Part shown: piece after piece, positions 27,264 through 35,705 of the stretch | How positions within the stretch are numbered: position 1 is the first letter of the stretch | Layout: each line of letters opens with the position of its first letter | DNA from: UBA2428 sp002343545 | GTDB taxonomy: Bacteria; Bdellovibrionota; UBA2428 | Direction: 5' to 3' | DNA: 51,503 nt | Assembly: GCA_937952285.1 (NCBI GenBank) | Contig: CALFZE010000088.1 | Span: 1 to 51,503, forward strand | The notes under the pieces: generated by a model | The model's database searches: none | Seen by the model: the letters and a program-made list of their open reading frames with translations, nothing else | What the model was told of the DNA's origin: nothing | Program-made: the position numbers and the translations under genes

Positions 27264-28142
27264 TCAGCCTCCGCGCGATCCGGCGAGGCCGGAGAAATCC
27301 ACCATCCGGACCTTCTCGCCTTCCGCGAGCCCGGCACGGATCTCGACCCGCTCCTCGTTCTGGAGGCCGATCTGGACCTCCTTGCGGCCGCCGTCGAGCG
27401 TCGTCACGTAGAACTTGTCGGACTCCTTACGCACGAATTCTTGCCGCAGGGTCAGGACGCCCTCGGCCTTGGCCACGACGACGTCCACGACGAGCGTCAT
27501 CCCCGGCTTCAGGACCTCGTCGCGCTCCTTGAGAAAAATGCGGATCGGAAAGTCGACCTTACCCCGCTCCCAGTCTTTGCCTTCTTTCGCGGCGAGCGCG
27601 ATCGTGCGGACCTCGCCCTTGAAACTCTTGCCGGGATCGCCCGCGGGTCGCACGATCGCCTCGAGCCCCACGCGCACCTTGGCGACGTCGATCTCGGGCA
27701 AGTCCGCCTCGATCCAGAGCTCCGTAAGATCGTCCAAACGAAGGAGGCTGCCCCGATCGCGGTTGGCCTCGACGGCCTCGCCTTCGCGCGCGAAGACGTT
27801 CGTGACGATGCCCGTGAAAGGCGCCCGGATCGGGAAGGCTTGGTCCGAGGCACCCTGGAGCGTTTGAACGACGCGCACGAGCGGGTCGCCCTTCTTGACC
27901 TTGGCGCCGACGCCCACGAAGAGCTCGCCCACGTAACCCGCGTAAGGGGCCACGATCACGGTGCGGCGGGCGGGCACCAGCAAACCCGACACGCTCACGC
28001 GCTGGAGAATATCGCCCCGCTCGACCGAGGCCGAAGGCAAGCCTTTGTTGGAAGGCGCCGAACACCCCGCGAGCAAGGCCAACAGGAATCCGGCGGCGCG
28101 GACGGCCGCGCCCCGACTACTATTTTTCGAGCATCCAGGCAT
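27264..28142 (-). CDS. membrane-fusion protein (MacA/HlyD type), lipoprotein
   Basis: 292 residues from ATG with GGAGGG 5 nt upstream. The signal ends in a lipobox (LLALLAGC), so it is probably anchored by lipid. RGDILQRVSVSGLLVPARRTVIVAPYAGYV is the usual opening of an RND/HlyD-type adaptor: a beta-barrel strand then the lipoyl half-motif. VKKGDPLVRV and FTGIVTNVFAREGEAVEAN give the two lipoyl halves, with an unusually short hairpin between them. It is shorter than typical MacA (about 370 residues), consistent with the missing coiled-coil arm. It overlaps the TolC-like gene by 23 bp and ends 8 bp before the MacB gene, so all three should be one transcript forming a tripartite exporter. Confidence 0.9.
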   Translation of the reverse strand: MPGCSKNSSRGAAVRAAGFLLALLAGCSAPSNKGLPSASVERGDILQRVSVSGLLVPARRTVIVAPYAGYVGELFVGVGAKVKKGDPLVRVVQTLQGASDQAFPIRAPFTGIVTNVFAREGEAVEANRDRGSLLRLDDLTELWIEADLPEIDVAKVRVGLEAIVRPAGDPGKSFKGEVRTIALAAKEGKDWERGKVDFPIRIFLKERDEVLKPGMTLVVDVVVAKAEGVLTLRQEFVRKESDKFYVTTLDGGRKEVQIGLQNEERVEIRAGLAEGEKVRMVDFSGLAGSRGG

Positions 28143-29394
28143 AGAGCCCTCCCCCGTAGCGTCGAGCTTCGCCCTGAAGTTCGAGATAGTTTTTCACGGC
28201 TTCCTCGAACGCCGTTTCGGCCGCGATGCGCGCGCCGAGGGCCTGCACGAGGTTCAGGTAATCGACCTTGCCTTCGACGTAATCGGCTTGCACGACGGCA
28301 AAGCCTTCGGTCTCGATGCGGCGGATCTGCTCGCGCACCCCGATCGCCGCGCGGACGCGCGCTTGGTCCCGCGCGAGGGTCTCGAGCCGCGCGGCGTGCA
28401 GCCGTTCGGCCTCGACCCGGGCCAAACGCCCCCGCTCCCACTCGCGCGCGGCGATATCGGCGCCCGAAGCCAAGCGGCCGCCGTCGAAGAGCGTCCAACG
28501 GGCGCCGAGCCCAAGCGACCAGGTCCAACGATCGAGGTCGGCGATCGGCGCCGCGTTCCCCAGGTATCCGTAAAGACCGTAGGCCGTCGTTCCCTCCAAG
28601 GACAGGCGCGGCCACAGGGAGCGCTTCGCTTGCGAAGCCGCGGCCCGCGCGATCTCTTCGTCGAGCGCGAGGCGGCGCAGCTCGGGCAAAGTCGCGACGT
28701 CGCTCGGAACGACGAGATCGCGCTCGATCATTCCCTCGAGCGGCAACGCGAGCCCTTCCAGCTCGTCGAGGCCGAGCACCCCGAGCTCGGCCCGCGCGAG
28801 CGCCAGCGCGTCCTCGGAAGCCCGCAGGTCGAGATCGCTCCGCTTGAGTTCGGCGTCGATGCGAAGAAAATCGCGCCGCGTTTTGAAGCCTTGACGGTAC
28901 TGATCCTGGAGCTGGCGAAATTGCCGATCGACGAGATCCCGCTGCGTGCGCTGGATGCGCAAGCGGCTTTCGGCCAGACGCCACGCGATCCAGGCGCGCC
29001 AAACCCGGAACGCGAAATCCTCGCGGGCCAAGTCCCGATCGATCGCCGCGCGCTCCGAACGGCGACGGGAATTCGCGAGCTCCGTCCAGGCCTGCCCGTT
29101 GTCGTAGAAATTCTGCGAGAGCCGGAGCTCGAGCGAAGAACGCCAAGGCCCCGCGCCGTCGTCGGGCCGGGCGCCCTGGAAACCGTGGAGGGAATCGAGA
29201 TCGAGCGTCGGCAAAAAAACGGAAGCGCGGGCGGCGCGAAGCCGGTCCTCGGCGTTCTCCGCGGCCAAACGGGCCGAGCCGAAGGCGGCGTTCTTCTCGG
29301 CCGCGCCGGAAAGCGCCTTCCCGAGGGGACCCGCCCATGAAGAAATCGTCACGAAGCCCAGTGCCAAAGCTAAGCCCCCAGTACGAATTGGCAT
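28120..29394 (-). CDS. TolC-family outer-membrane efflux protein
   Basis: 424 residues with a short signal peptide (IRTGGLALALGFVTISSWA). Two long helical repeats with heptad patterns are visible: AAENAEDRLRAARASVFLPTLDL opening the first, and ASQAKRSLWPRLSLEGTTAYGLYGYLG opening the second. Each is preceded by beta segments, as in TolC protomers. Length is normal for the family. It is the first gene of the minus-strand block; the divergent desaturase gene is 100 bp away. It would provide the outer-membrane duct for the MacA/MacB-like proteins encoded next. Confidence 0.92.
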   Translation of the reverse strand: MPIRTGGLALALGFVTISSWAGPLGKALSGAAEKNAAFGSARLAAENAEDRLRAARASVFLPTLDLDSLHGFQGARPDDGAGPWRSSLELRLSQNFYDNGQAWTELANSRRRSERAAIDRDLAREDFAFRVWRAWIAWRLAESRLRIQRTQRDLVDRQFRQLQDQYRQGFKTRRDFLRIDAELKRSDLDLRASEDALALARAELGVLGLDELEGLALPLEGMIERDLVVPSDVATLPELRRLALDEEIARAAASQAKRSLWPRLSLEGTTAYGLYGYLGNAAPIADLDRWTWSLGLGARWTLFDGGRLASGADIAAREWERGRLARVEAERLHAARLETLARDQARVRAAIGVREQIRRIETEGFAVVQADYVEGKVDYLNLVQALGARIAAETAFEEAVKNYLELQGEARRYGGGLYAWMLEK

Positions 29395-29494
29395 GAAAGA
29401 CGTTATAAGCCGCTCCCGCGGGCTTGACCAGCGCCGCGCCCGTGACCCTCGGGCCGACTTGATTTAGACTCGCGCCCCAGAAAGGACGACGGGC

Positions 29495-30439
29495 ATGAAG
29501 TTCCTCGAACGCGAACAAATCCTCGAACTTTGCGCCCCGGCGCGCGCCGAACCGCTCGCGCGAGTGGCCTTCGACTGGTTCGTCATCCTGCTCGCGGCGA
29601 CCCTCGCTTGGCGCATTAGTGGCGTGGCCGCCTTTCTCGCGGCGCTCGTCCTGATCGGCAACCGTCAACACGGGCTTCTCGTGTTGATGCACGAAGCTTC
29701 GCACGGGCGGCTCTGGCCTACAAAGAACGGGAACGCCTGTATCGGCGAGCTCTTCTGCGCCTGGCCGCTCTTCATCGGCCTTCGCGACTACCGCGAACGG
29801 CACGCCGCGCACCACCTCTACGCGAACTCCGACCTGGATCCGGACTTTCTCGTGGAGAGATTTCCGCGGACGCGGGGCGAGCTTCTGCGCTCGATCCTGA
29901 AAGATCTTTGCGGCGGGAGCGCGCTCGCGCAGATTTCGGCTTTCGCGCGGAGCAAACGCGCCGCGGGCTGGCGCTACCGCGCGCTCCAGTGGGGATACTA
30001 CGCCACCTTAGCCGCCGCGCTCACGGCGTTCGGGCTTTGGAAGCCCTTCCTCCTCTTTTGGATCCTGCCCCGCTTCACCTGGGTCAACGTCGCGCTCCGC
30101 CTGCGCGCCGTCGCCGACCACGCCGGCACGCAGCATCACCGCGCCCCCTTCGACACGCGCACCCTCATCCCGACCTTCGTCGATCGTCTCGTTTGGGCTC
30201 CCCACAGCTGTAGCTACCACATCGGCCACCATCTCTATCCGAAGGTGCCCTGTTTCCGCCTGAAGCGTTTGCACGCCCTTCTCATGGATCATCCCGAGTT
30301 TCGTCGCCACGCCCACATCACATTCGGACTGCGAGGGCTCCTACGCGAGATTCCGGCCAAGTCGTCGGACATCGCGCGCCTCGAAGCGAAGGGGCTCGAC
30401 TTCACCCGCACCCGTCCCCAACGTAAGGCGCTCGCCTGA
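29495..30439 (+). CDS. fatty acid desaturase family protein
   Basis: 314 residues. Membrane di-iron enzyme that introduces a double bond (or hydroxylates) in an acyl chain or related lipid. Three histidine boxes are present: HEASH (66-70), HAAHH (103-107) and HIGHH (242-246). Hydrophobic segments surround them (WFVILLAATLAW, FLAALVLIGN, PFLLFWILPRF). The HxxxH/HxxHH/HxGHH arrangement is that of the PF00487 family including beta-carotene ketolase-like members; the substrate cannot be settled here. Start ATG with GGACGACGGGC upstream, a weak site. A hairpin follows 24 bp after the stop. Confidence 0.88.
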   Translation: MKFLEREQILELCAPARAEPLARVAFDWFVILLAATLAWRISGVAAFLAALVLIGNRQHGLLVLMHEASHGRLWPTKNGNACIGELFCAWPLFIGLRDYRERHAAHHLYANSDLDPDFLVERFPRTRGELLRSILKDLCGGSALAQISAFARSKRAAGWRYRALQWGYYATLAAALTAFGLWKPFLLFWILPRFTWVNVALRLRAVADHAGTQHHRAPFDTRTLIPTFVDRLVWAPHSCSYHIGHHLYPKVPCFRLKRLHALLMDHPEFRRHAHITFGLRGLLREIPAKSSDIARLEAKGLDFTRTRPQRKALA

Positions 30440-30462
30440 GCGTTGACGCAGCTGCGCTACCA

Positions 30463-30481
30463 AAAGGTGCCTGACGCCTTT
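30463..30481 (+). terminator. hairpin with CCTGACGCC motif between desaturase and peptidase genes
   Basis: AAAGGTG-CCTGA-CGCCTTT, 7-bp arms with one G-U pair, flanked by an extra A upstream. It carries the same CCTGACGCCTTT end as the right arm at 12225-12236. The T-run is only three bases, so termination would be weak; it may instead be a REP-like 3'-end repeat. Confidence 0.45.
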
Positions 30482-30492
30482 AGGGTAGCGGT

Positions 30493-32481
30493 ATGCGGAA
30501 AATCGGATGGGTGGGAACTCTCTTGCTGGCGGCCTGCTCGTCTTCGAAGGGCGGCGACCCGAGCCCGACGACCTACAAGGGACACGGCGCGGAGAGCGTC
30601 GATCCCAAGACGCTCGAACGCTTCGCGCCGCCCGCGCTACCGGGCGAGCTGCGAGCCCGCATCGAAAAACAACTCGACATCCGCGCTCCCGGCCCGCGCC
30701 TCGTCTCGGAAGACGGCGAGAGCGTCTACTTCCAATGGAGCGTCACCGGCACGAACCAGGTCTGGCGCAGTCGCCGGAGCTCCCCCTTCCCCGTCCAGAT
30801 GACGAGCGGAGAAGACCCCACCTCGGCCCTCGCCTTCACCCGCGACGGCCGCTTCGTCGTCGTCTCGCGCGACCGTAAGGGCGAAGAGAATCCCGGCCTT
30901 TACCTGCTCCCGGCCGACGGCGGCGCGCTCGTCGAGATCCAGCACAAGAAAGGCGTGCAAACCTACTTCCAGGGCCTCTCCGACGATGGCCGCTACCTCT
31001 GGTACTCGAGCAACGAGATCAAGAACGATTCGCGCGCCCTCTACCGCTTCGTCTTGTCCGCGCGCAAGGCCGAACTCCTCTTCTCCGAAGAGGGCCTCTG
31101 GTCGCTCGCGGACGATCGCGGCGACGGCGACTTCCTCCTGCGCAAGACGATCGGCTCGCAGCAGAACGAGTTTTACCTTTGGAATCCGGCGAAGGGGCTC
31201 AAGGTCGCGCTCCTCGGCCAAAACGAGGTCGAGGAATACGACATGAGCTTCGCCCCCCGGCGGGGCGAGTACTTCGTGCAGACCAAGAAATTCGGCGATT
31301 TTCGCCGTCTCTATCTCTGGAACGGCAAGGACTTCCGCCCGATCACGCGCGAGGCCCCGGCCGACGTCGAAAGCTACGGCCTCGACCACAAACGCGAGCG
31401 TCTCTACGTCTCCTGGAACGAAGGCGGACTTTACCGAGTCGAAGCCTTCGACGCGAAGTCCCTGCGCCTCCTCAAGCTTCCCGCCCTCCCGAAGGCCGTG
31501 GCCGCGGACCTGCTTCACCTGAGCTGGGGCAATTCCACGGTGAACGGGCGCTTCGTCATCCTGCGGGCCGAAACGGCCAAGAGCCCGGGCGTGACCTACA
31601 TCCTGAACTGGTCCACGCTCGGCCTCTCGACGTGGATGGCGGCGAGCACGCCCGAGATCGACACCTCCAAGTTCGTCCGCGCCGAGCTCTCGAGCTACCC
31701 GGCCCGCGACGGCACGCCGATTCCCTTCTTCTCGTACTGGCCCCCGCAATGCCCGAAGCCGGGCGAGCACGGCGCGCCCTGTCCCGTCATCGTGGATTTC
31801 CACGGCGGTCCCGAGGGCCAATCCGTCCCGTATTTTTCGCCCTACCACCAGCTCTTCCTCGAACGGGGCTTCGTCTACATGGAGCCGAACGTGCGCGGGA
31901 GCGAAGGCTACGGCAAGAAGTGGCTCGACTCGGATAACGGCGCCAAGCGCCTCGAGGTCGTCACCGACATCGAAGACGCGGCTCGTTTCGTCCGCAAGGA
32001 ATGGCGGGTCGGCGGCGTCGAGCCCAAGGTCGGCGTCACGGGCGGCAGCTACGGCGGCTATTCGACGCTCTACGCGATGACCCGTTTCGCGGGCGCCTAC
32101 GACGCCGGCGTCGCGGTCGTCGGCATGAGCAACCTCGTCACCTTCCTGCAAAACACCGCGGCTTACCGCCGCGCGCTGCGCATCTCGGAATACGGCGATC
32201 CCACGAAGGACCGCGACGCGCTCGTCGAACTTTCTCCCATCACGCACGTCGGCAAGGTCAAAGGCCCCGTCCTCATCGTCCAAGGCGTGAGCGATCCGCG
32301 GGTCCCGGCCGGCGAAGCCATCCAGATCTTCGAAACGATGAAGGCGCGCGGGCTCGCCACGGAGCTCATTCTTTTCGGCGACGAAGGCCACGGCGTCACG
32401 AAGCGGCCGAACCGCGTGCAGCTCATCGGCCACACGCTTCGCTTCTTCGAGTCACAGCTGAAGCTCCCCTCGAAACCCTGA
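30493..32481 (+). CDS. S9 family (prolyl oligopeptidase-like) serine peptidase, lipoprotein
   Basis: 662 residues. The N-terminal lipobox LLLAACS makes it a probable lipoprotein in the periplasm or outer membrane. Residues about 45-390 are beta-rich and should form the S9 propeller. The C-terminal alpha/beta-hydrolase domain has GGSYGGY with nucleophile Ser519, SDPRVP with Asp601, and DEGHGVTK with His633, a complete catalytic triad. PVIVDFHGGPEGQS is the typical oxyanion-region strand. It cleaves short peptides, probably at proline or a related residue; specificity cannot be read. The 11 codons after the stop stay in the frame of the XRE gene, but two stops separate them. Confidence 0.93.
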   Translation: MRKIGWVGTLLLAACSSSKGGDPSPTTYKGHGAESVDPKTLERFAPPALPGELRARIEKQLDIRAPGPRLVSEDGESVYFQWSVTGTNQVWRSRRSSPFPVQMTSGEDPTSALAFTRDGRFVVVSRDRKGEENPGLYLLPADGGALVEIQHKKGVQTYFQGLSDDGRYLWYSSNEIKNDSRALYRFVLSARKAELLFSEEGLWSLADDRGDGDFLLRKTIGSQQNEFYLWNPAKGLKVALLGQNEVEEYDMSFAPRRGEYFVQTKKFGDFRRLYLWNGKDFRPITREAPADVESYGLDHKRERLYVSWNEGGLYRVEAFDAKSLRLLKLPALPKAVAADLLHLSWGNSTVNGRFVILRAETAKSPGVTYILNWSTLGLSTWMAASTPEIDTSKFVRAELSSYPARDGTPIPFFSYWPPQCPKPGEHGAPCPVIVDFHGGPEGQSVPYFSPYHQLFLERGFVYMEPNVRGSEGYGKKWLDSDNGAKRLEVVTDIEDAARFVRKEWRVGGVEPKVGVTGGSYGGYSTLYAMTRFAGAYDAGVAVVGMSNLVTFLQNTAAYRRALRISEYGDPTKDRDALVELSPITHVGKVKGPVLIVQGVSDPRVPAGEAIQIFETMKARGLATELILFGDEGHGVTKRPNRVQLIGHTLRFFESQLKLPSKP

Positions 32482-32565
32482 AAGAAAATCTTTCACCATA
32501 CATTTGCATAGCAAAAGACCCCAGGGGAGAATTCTCTCCGAGAAGGATTTGCCGCTCCAAATAAA

Positions 32566-32763
32566 ATCCATGGGTCGGTCCATATCTCCCGCGAACGCAA
32601 AAAACGCGGCATCACCCTGGAAAAACTGGCCTACGAAATGGGAATTTCCAAAGGCAACCTCAGCGACATCGAGAACGGGCGACGCGACCCGCGCTTTTCG
32701 ACGTTACGCTCGATCGCGAGCGGACTCGGCATGAAGTTGAGCCAGCTGCTCCGCGATTACTGA
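32566..32763 (+). CDS. XRE-type helix-turn-helix protein, start missing or frameshifted
   Basis: About 65 residues ending GMKLSQLLRDY. The core RERKKRGITLEKLAYEM and GISKGNLSDIENG is a textbook Cro/CI-type HTH with a following helix, so the protein binds DNA. No ATG, GTG or TTG exists in this frame after the TAG at 32509; ATC at 32566 is the only start-like codon and is listed as a guess. An ATG at 32570 lies one frame off, and one missing base between it and about 32581 would give MGRS then ISRERKK, a natural start. Either an assembly error, a recent frameshift or a rare start is possible. The stop overlaps the hflX stop by 7 bp, convergently. Confidence 0.6.
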   Translation: MHGSVHISRERKKRGITLEKLAYEMGISKGNLSDIENGRRDPRFSTLRSIASGLGMKLSQLLRDY

Positions 32764-34187
32764 GGCGCCGCGAGAGGGCCGAACTTTTTGCGCAAGCGCT
32801 CCAGCTCGACGGGGCTCGTGCGCACCCGCAGCTTCGCTCCCGCCTCATCGTAATCCTCGGCGACGACGCGCATGCGACTACGGATCTCGCCGATCACGCC
32901 CTTGGCGTCGTAGGGCACGAAGAGATCCTCCTCGACCATTTCGCGCTCGAAGAACGAAAGGATGCGCTCCCGCAAGGCCTTCACGTCCTCCGGGCGACGG
33001 GTCGAAAGCAGGATCGCGTCGGGGAACTCGCGGCGCAGGGAGCGCATCGAGAACTCTTCCAGCCGGTCGGCCTTGTTCAGCACGATGAGCGAGGGGATCT
33101 CCGTCGCGCCGACTTCGCCGAGCACTTGGCGGGTCACCTCGAGCTGCGAGCGGAAAGTCGGATCGGCCGCGTCGACGACGTAAAGCAGCAGCGTGGCGTG
33201 CAGAGCCTCGTCGAGCGTCGAGCGGAACGAAGCGACGAGATCGTGCGGCAGCTTCTTGATGAAGCCGACCGTGTCCGACACGAGAATGCGCGGCTGGGTC
33301 TCGGGATGCAGGGCGCGCACCGTCGTATCGAGCGTCGCGAAGAGTTTGTCCTCGACGAGCACTTGGCTGCCCGTGAGGGCGCGCATCGTCGAAGACTTGC
33401 CCGCGTTCGTGTAACCCACGAGCGCGACCCGAGGTTGCTCCGAGCGCGCGGCGCGACGCTGGGCGGCCTCGGTCTGCACGAGCTCGAGTTCCGCGCGAAG
33501 CTCCGTCAGGCGATCGCGCACGTGCCGGCGGTCGAGCTCGAGCTCGCTCTCACCTGAACCTCGGCCGGCTTGGCGCTCGCCGCCCCCGCCCGTCTCGCGG
33601 AGGCGAGGCGCGAGGTAGTTCAGCCGCGCGATCTCGACCTGCAGACGCGCGGCGCGGGTACGCGCGTGACGGCTGAAGATCTCGATGATGACGGCGGGAC
33701 GATCGAGAACCTCGACGCCGAAGGCCTTCTCGAGGTTACGCAGCTGCGAAGGACTCAGATCGCCGTCGAAAACGACGACGTCGGCGATTTTCTCGCGCGG
33801 TGCGGCCACGGCTTCGTCGTTTTCGGGGTAGAGGCCAAGATCGGCGACGTCGTCGGGGTCCTTCGCGTCCGCTTCTTCGGTTTCTTCTTCCTCGGAGACG
33901 GCGTGCGCGCCCGCCTTGGTCTTCTTTTTGATGGGCGGGCCCTTCTCCACGAAGCCCGGCCCGCCCGTGAGGGCGGCGAGCTCCTTGAGCTTGCCCTCGC
34001 CCACCACGAGCGCGCCCGAAGCCGAGGCCCGGCGTTGGCTTTGGCGCTCGACGACGTCGAAGCCGAGCGTCGTCACGAGACGCTCGAGCTCGGCGAGAGA
34101 CTCGTCGCCCTCGAGATCGGAAATCTCGGGGGTTCGAACCGAAACGAGGAGGGCCCGCGGACGCGGCCCCGCTTTGCCCCCGCTCAT
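32757..34187 (-). CDS. hflX: GTPase HflX
   Basis: 476 residues. Ribosome-associated GTPase that splits or rescues stalled ribosomes. The N-terminal HflX domain includes ASGALVVGEGKLKEL and DLSPSQLRNLEKAFGVEVLDRPAVIIEIFS. A coiled-coil linker with RLNYLAPRLRETGGGGERQ leads to the G domain: G1 GYTNAGKSS (258-266), G3 DTVG (305-308), G4 NKAD (371-374). Between about 72 and 135 an unusual charged insert (PPIKKKTKAG, SEEEETEEADAKDPDD) interrupts the N-terminal domain; typical HflX lacks it. The start overlaps the stop of the carboxypeptidase gene (ATGA), so both are probably co-translated. Confidence 0.95.
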   Translation of the reverse strand: MSGGKAGPRPRALLVSVRTPEISDLEGDESLAELERLVTTLGFDVVERQSQRRASASGALVVGEGKLKELAALTGGPGFVEKGPPIKKKTKAGAHAVSEEEETEEADAKDPDDVADLGLYPENDEAVAAPREKIADVVVFDGDLSPSQLRNLEKAFGVEVLDRPAVIIEIFSRHARTRAARLQVEIARLNYLAPRLRETGGGGERQAGRGSGESELELDRRHVRDRLTELRAELELVQTEAAQRRAARSEQPRVALVGYTNAGKSSTMRALTGSQVLVEDKLFATLDTTVRALHPETQPRILVSDTVGFIKKLPHDLVASFRSTLDEALHATLLLYVVDAADPTFRSQLEVTRQVLGEVGATEIPSLIVLNKADRLEEFSMRSLRREFPDAILLSTRRPEDVKALRERILSFFEREMVEEDLFVPYDAKGVIGEIRSRMRVVAEDYDEAGAKLRVRTSPVELERLRKKFGPLAAPQ

Positions 34188-35695
34188 CCCTTCGAAACGG
34201 GCTCGAGGAACTTGCCGCGCAAGTAACGCAGGTAGGGCTCGACGCTCAATTCCTGGCCCGTCGCGCGACGGATAAGCTCGGGCGGATCGTACTGGCGTCC
34301 GTACTTATGCAGGTTCTCGCGCAGCCAGCCGCGCAGAGTCGCGAACTCGCCGCGCGCGATCTCGGTCGGAATCGCGGGGTGCGCCTTCACGGCGGACTCG
34401 AAGAACTGCGCCGCGAGGATGTTGCCGAGGGTATAACCTTGGAAGTAACCGCCGATGAGCCCGCCGTACCAATGGACGTCCTGCAGGCAGCCGTCGCGAT
34501 CGTCGTTCGAAGCCACGCCCAAATAGTCGCGGTACTTCGCGCGCCAAGCCTCGGGCAAGTCGCGAATCGCGAGTTTGCCTTCGTGGAGCTCGGTCTCGAG
34601 TTCGAAGCGCACGAAAACGTGCAGGTTGTAGGTCAATTCGTCGGCGTCGACGCGAATGAGCGAAGGCTCGACGCGGTTGATCGCGCGGTAGAAAGTCTCC
34701 ATGGGCACATCTTGGAAAGACGGAAACTCGCGTTGGAGCTCGGGGTAGTAGTGAGACCAAAAGCCGCGGCTCCGGCCCACGATGTTTTCCCACAGACGGG
34801 ACTGGCTTTCGTGAACGCCCGTCGAGACGCCGCTGGCGAGCGGACCCGCGTCGAAGGCCTCGTCGACGCCCTGCTCGTACATGGCGTGCCCGGCTTCGTG
34901 GAGCGTGCTGAAGAGCCCGTCCCCCACGTCGTCGTCCCGGTAGCGCGTCGTGATGCGCACGTCGCCGTGCCCGAAGCGCGTGCAGAAAGGATGGTGCGTC
35001 GTATCCTGACGGCCGCGGTTGAAGTCGTAGCCGTAGGCGCGGATGACGCGCTCGCCGAAGGCGACCTGCTGCGCGATCGGGAATTTGCCGCGCAAACAGC
35101 TCACGTCGGCCGCGGGACGCGCCTGGACTTCGCGCAGCAGCTTGACGGTCTCTTCACGCAGCTTGGCGAAGAGGGGTTTGATGTAGGTCAGCGAGCAACC
35201 CGGCTCGCCCTCGTCCATGAGGGCGTCCATGGGGTGCGAGAACTCGGGGTAGTAGGCCGCGCTGCGCTTGGAAAGCTCGAGGGTCTTCTCGAGGAGCGGC
35301 CGCATCGTGGCCCAGTCGTTCGCGGGGCGCGCCTTCGTCCAAGCCATGTAGGTCTTCGACGTGTGTTCCGAGACTTCCTGCACGAAGCTCGACGGCAAGC
35401 GGGCCATGCGCTCGTAGTCGCGGTAAGCGACGCGCACGAGCGCGGCGTCCGCCTCGGAAAGCGCTTTGCCTTGGGCGGCCTCGCGCAAGGACTTGAGCAG
35501 ATCGCCCAATTCGCGCGAAGAAGCGCGTTCGTGCGTGAGTCGACCGATGAGCGCGAGCTGGCGACCGCGCAAGTCGCCGCCGCCGTCCGGCATGTAGGTC
35601 GCCTGGTCCCAACCCAGCACGGCTCCCACCGAACTGAGGTCCGAGACCTCGCGAAGCTTGTGTTTCAGCGTTTCGAGTTGAGCTTGGGTCGACAT
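34184..35695 (-). CDS. M32 family metallocarboxypeptidase
   Basis: 503 residues, the normal length for thermostable carboxypeptidase 1. It removes C-terminal residues from peptides in the cytoplasm using one metal. Family motifs in order are HPFCTRFGHGDVRITTRY (about 235-252), the metal site HEAGH (266-270) and HESQSR with the third ligand Glu296. No signal peptide is seen. The ATG has little ribosome-site support, but the N-terminus matches the family (SVGAVLGWDQATYMP). Tightly coupled to hflX. The DMT transporter gene ends 11 bp upstream on the same strand. Confidence 0.94.
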   Translation of the reverse strand: MSTQAQLETLKHKLREVSDLSSVGAVLGWDQATYMPDGGGDLRGRQLALIGRLTHERASSRELGDLLKSLREAAQGKALSEADAALVRVAYRDYERMARLPSSFVQEVSEHTSKTYMAWTKARPANDWATMRPLLEKTLELSKRSAAYYPEFSHPMDALMDEGEPGCSLTYIKPLFAKLREETVKLLREVQARPAADVSCLRGKFPIAQQVAFGERVIRAYGYDFNRGRQDTTHHPFCTRFGHGDVRITTRYRDDDVGDGLFSTLHEAGHAMYEQGVDEAFDAGPLASGVSTGVHESQSRLWENIVGRSRGFWSHYYPELQREFPSFQDVPMETFYRAINRVEPSLIRVDADELTYNLHVFVRFELETELHEGKLAIRDLPEAWRAKYRDYLGVASNDDRDGCLQDVHWYGGLIGGYFQGYTLGNILAAQFFESAVKAHPAIPTEIARGEFATLRGWLRENLHKYGRQYDPPELIRRATGQELSVEPYLRYLRGKFLEPVSKG

Positions 35696-35705
35696 GGCGC
35701 CGAGC

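Noticed and set aside
27257..27337. N-terminal extension of the MacB-like gene to GTG 27337
   Set aside because: It overlaps the end of the membrane-fusion gene, and the extra residues are Arg/Ser-rich with no similarity to ABC N-termini.
32479..32495. TGAAAG-AAAAT-CTTTCA hairpin at the peptidase stop
   Set aside because: The stem is only six mostly AT pairs with no T-run; too weak to call a terminator.
32504..32734. 76-codon open frame with an ATG across the XRE gene
   Set aside because: Its translation has no HTH signature, whereas the neighbouring frame has a complete one; it is a shadow, though its internal ATG at 32570 may be the true start after a one-base shift.
34129..34142. GGTTCGAAC resembling a tRNA T-loop
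   Set aside because: It lies in the hflX coding sequence and no acceptor stem or anticodon arm surrounds it. No tRNA gene was found in the window.
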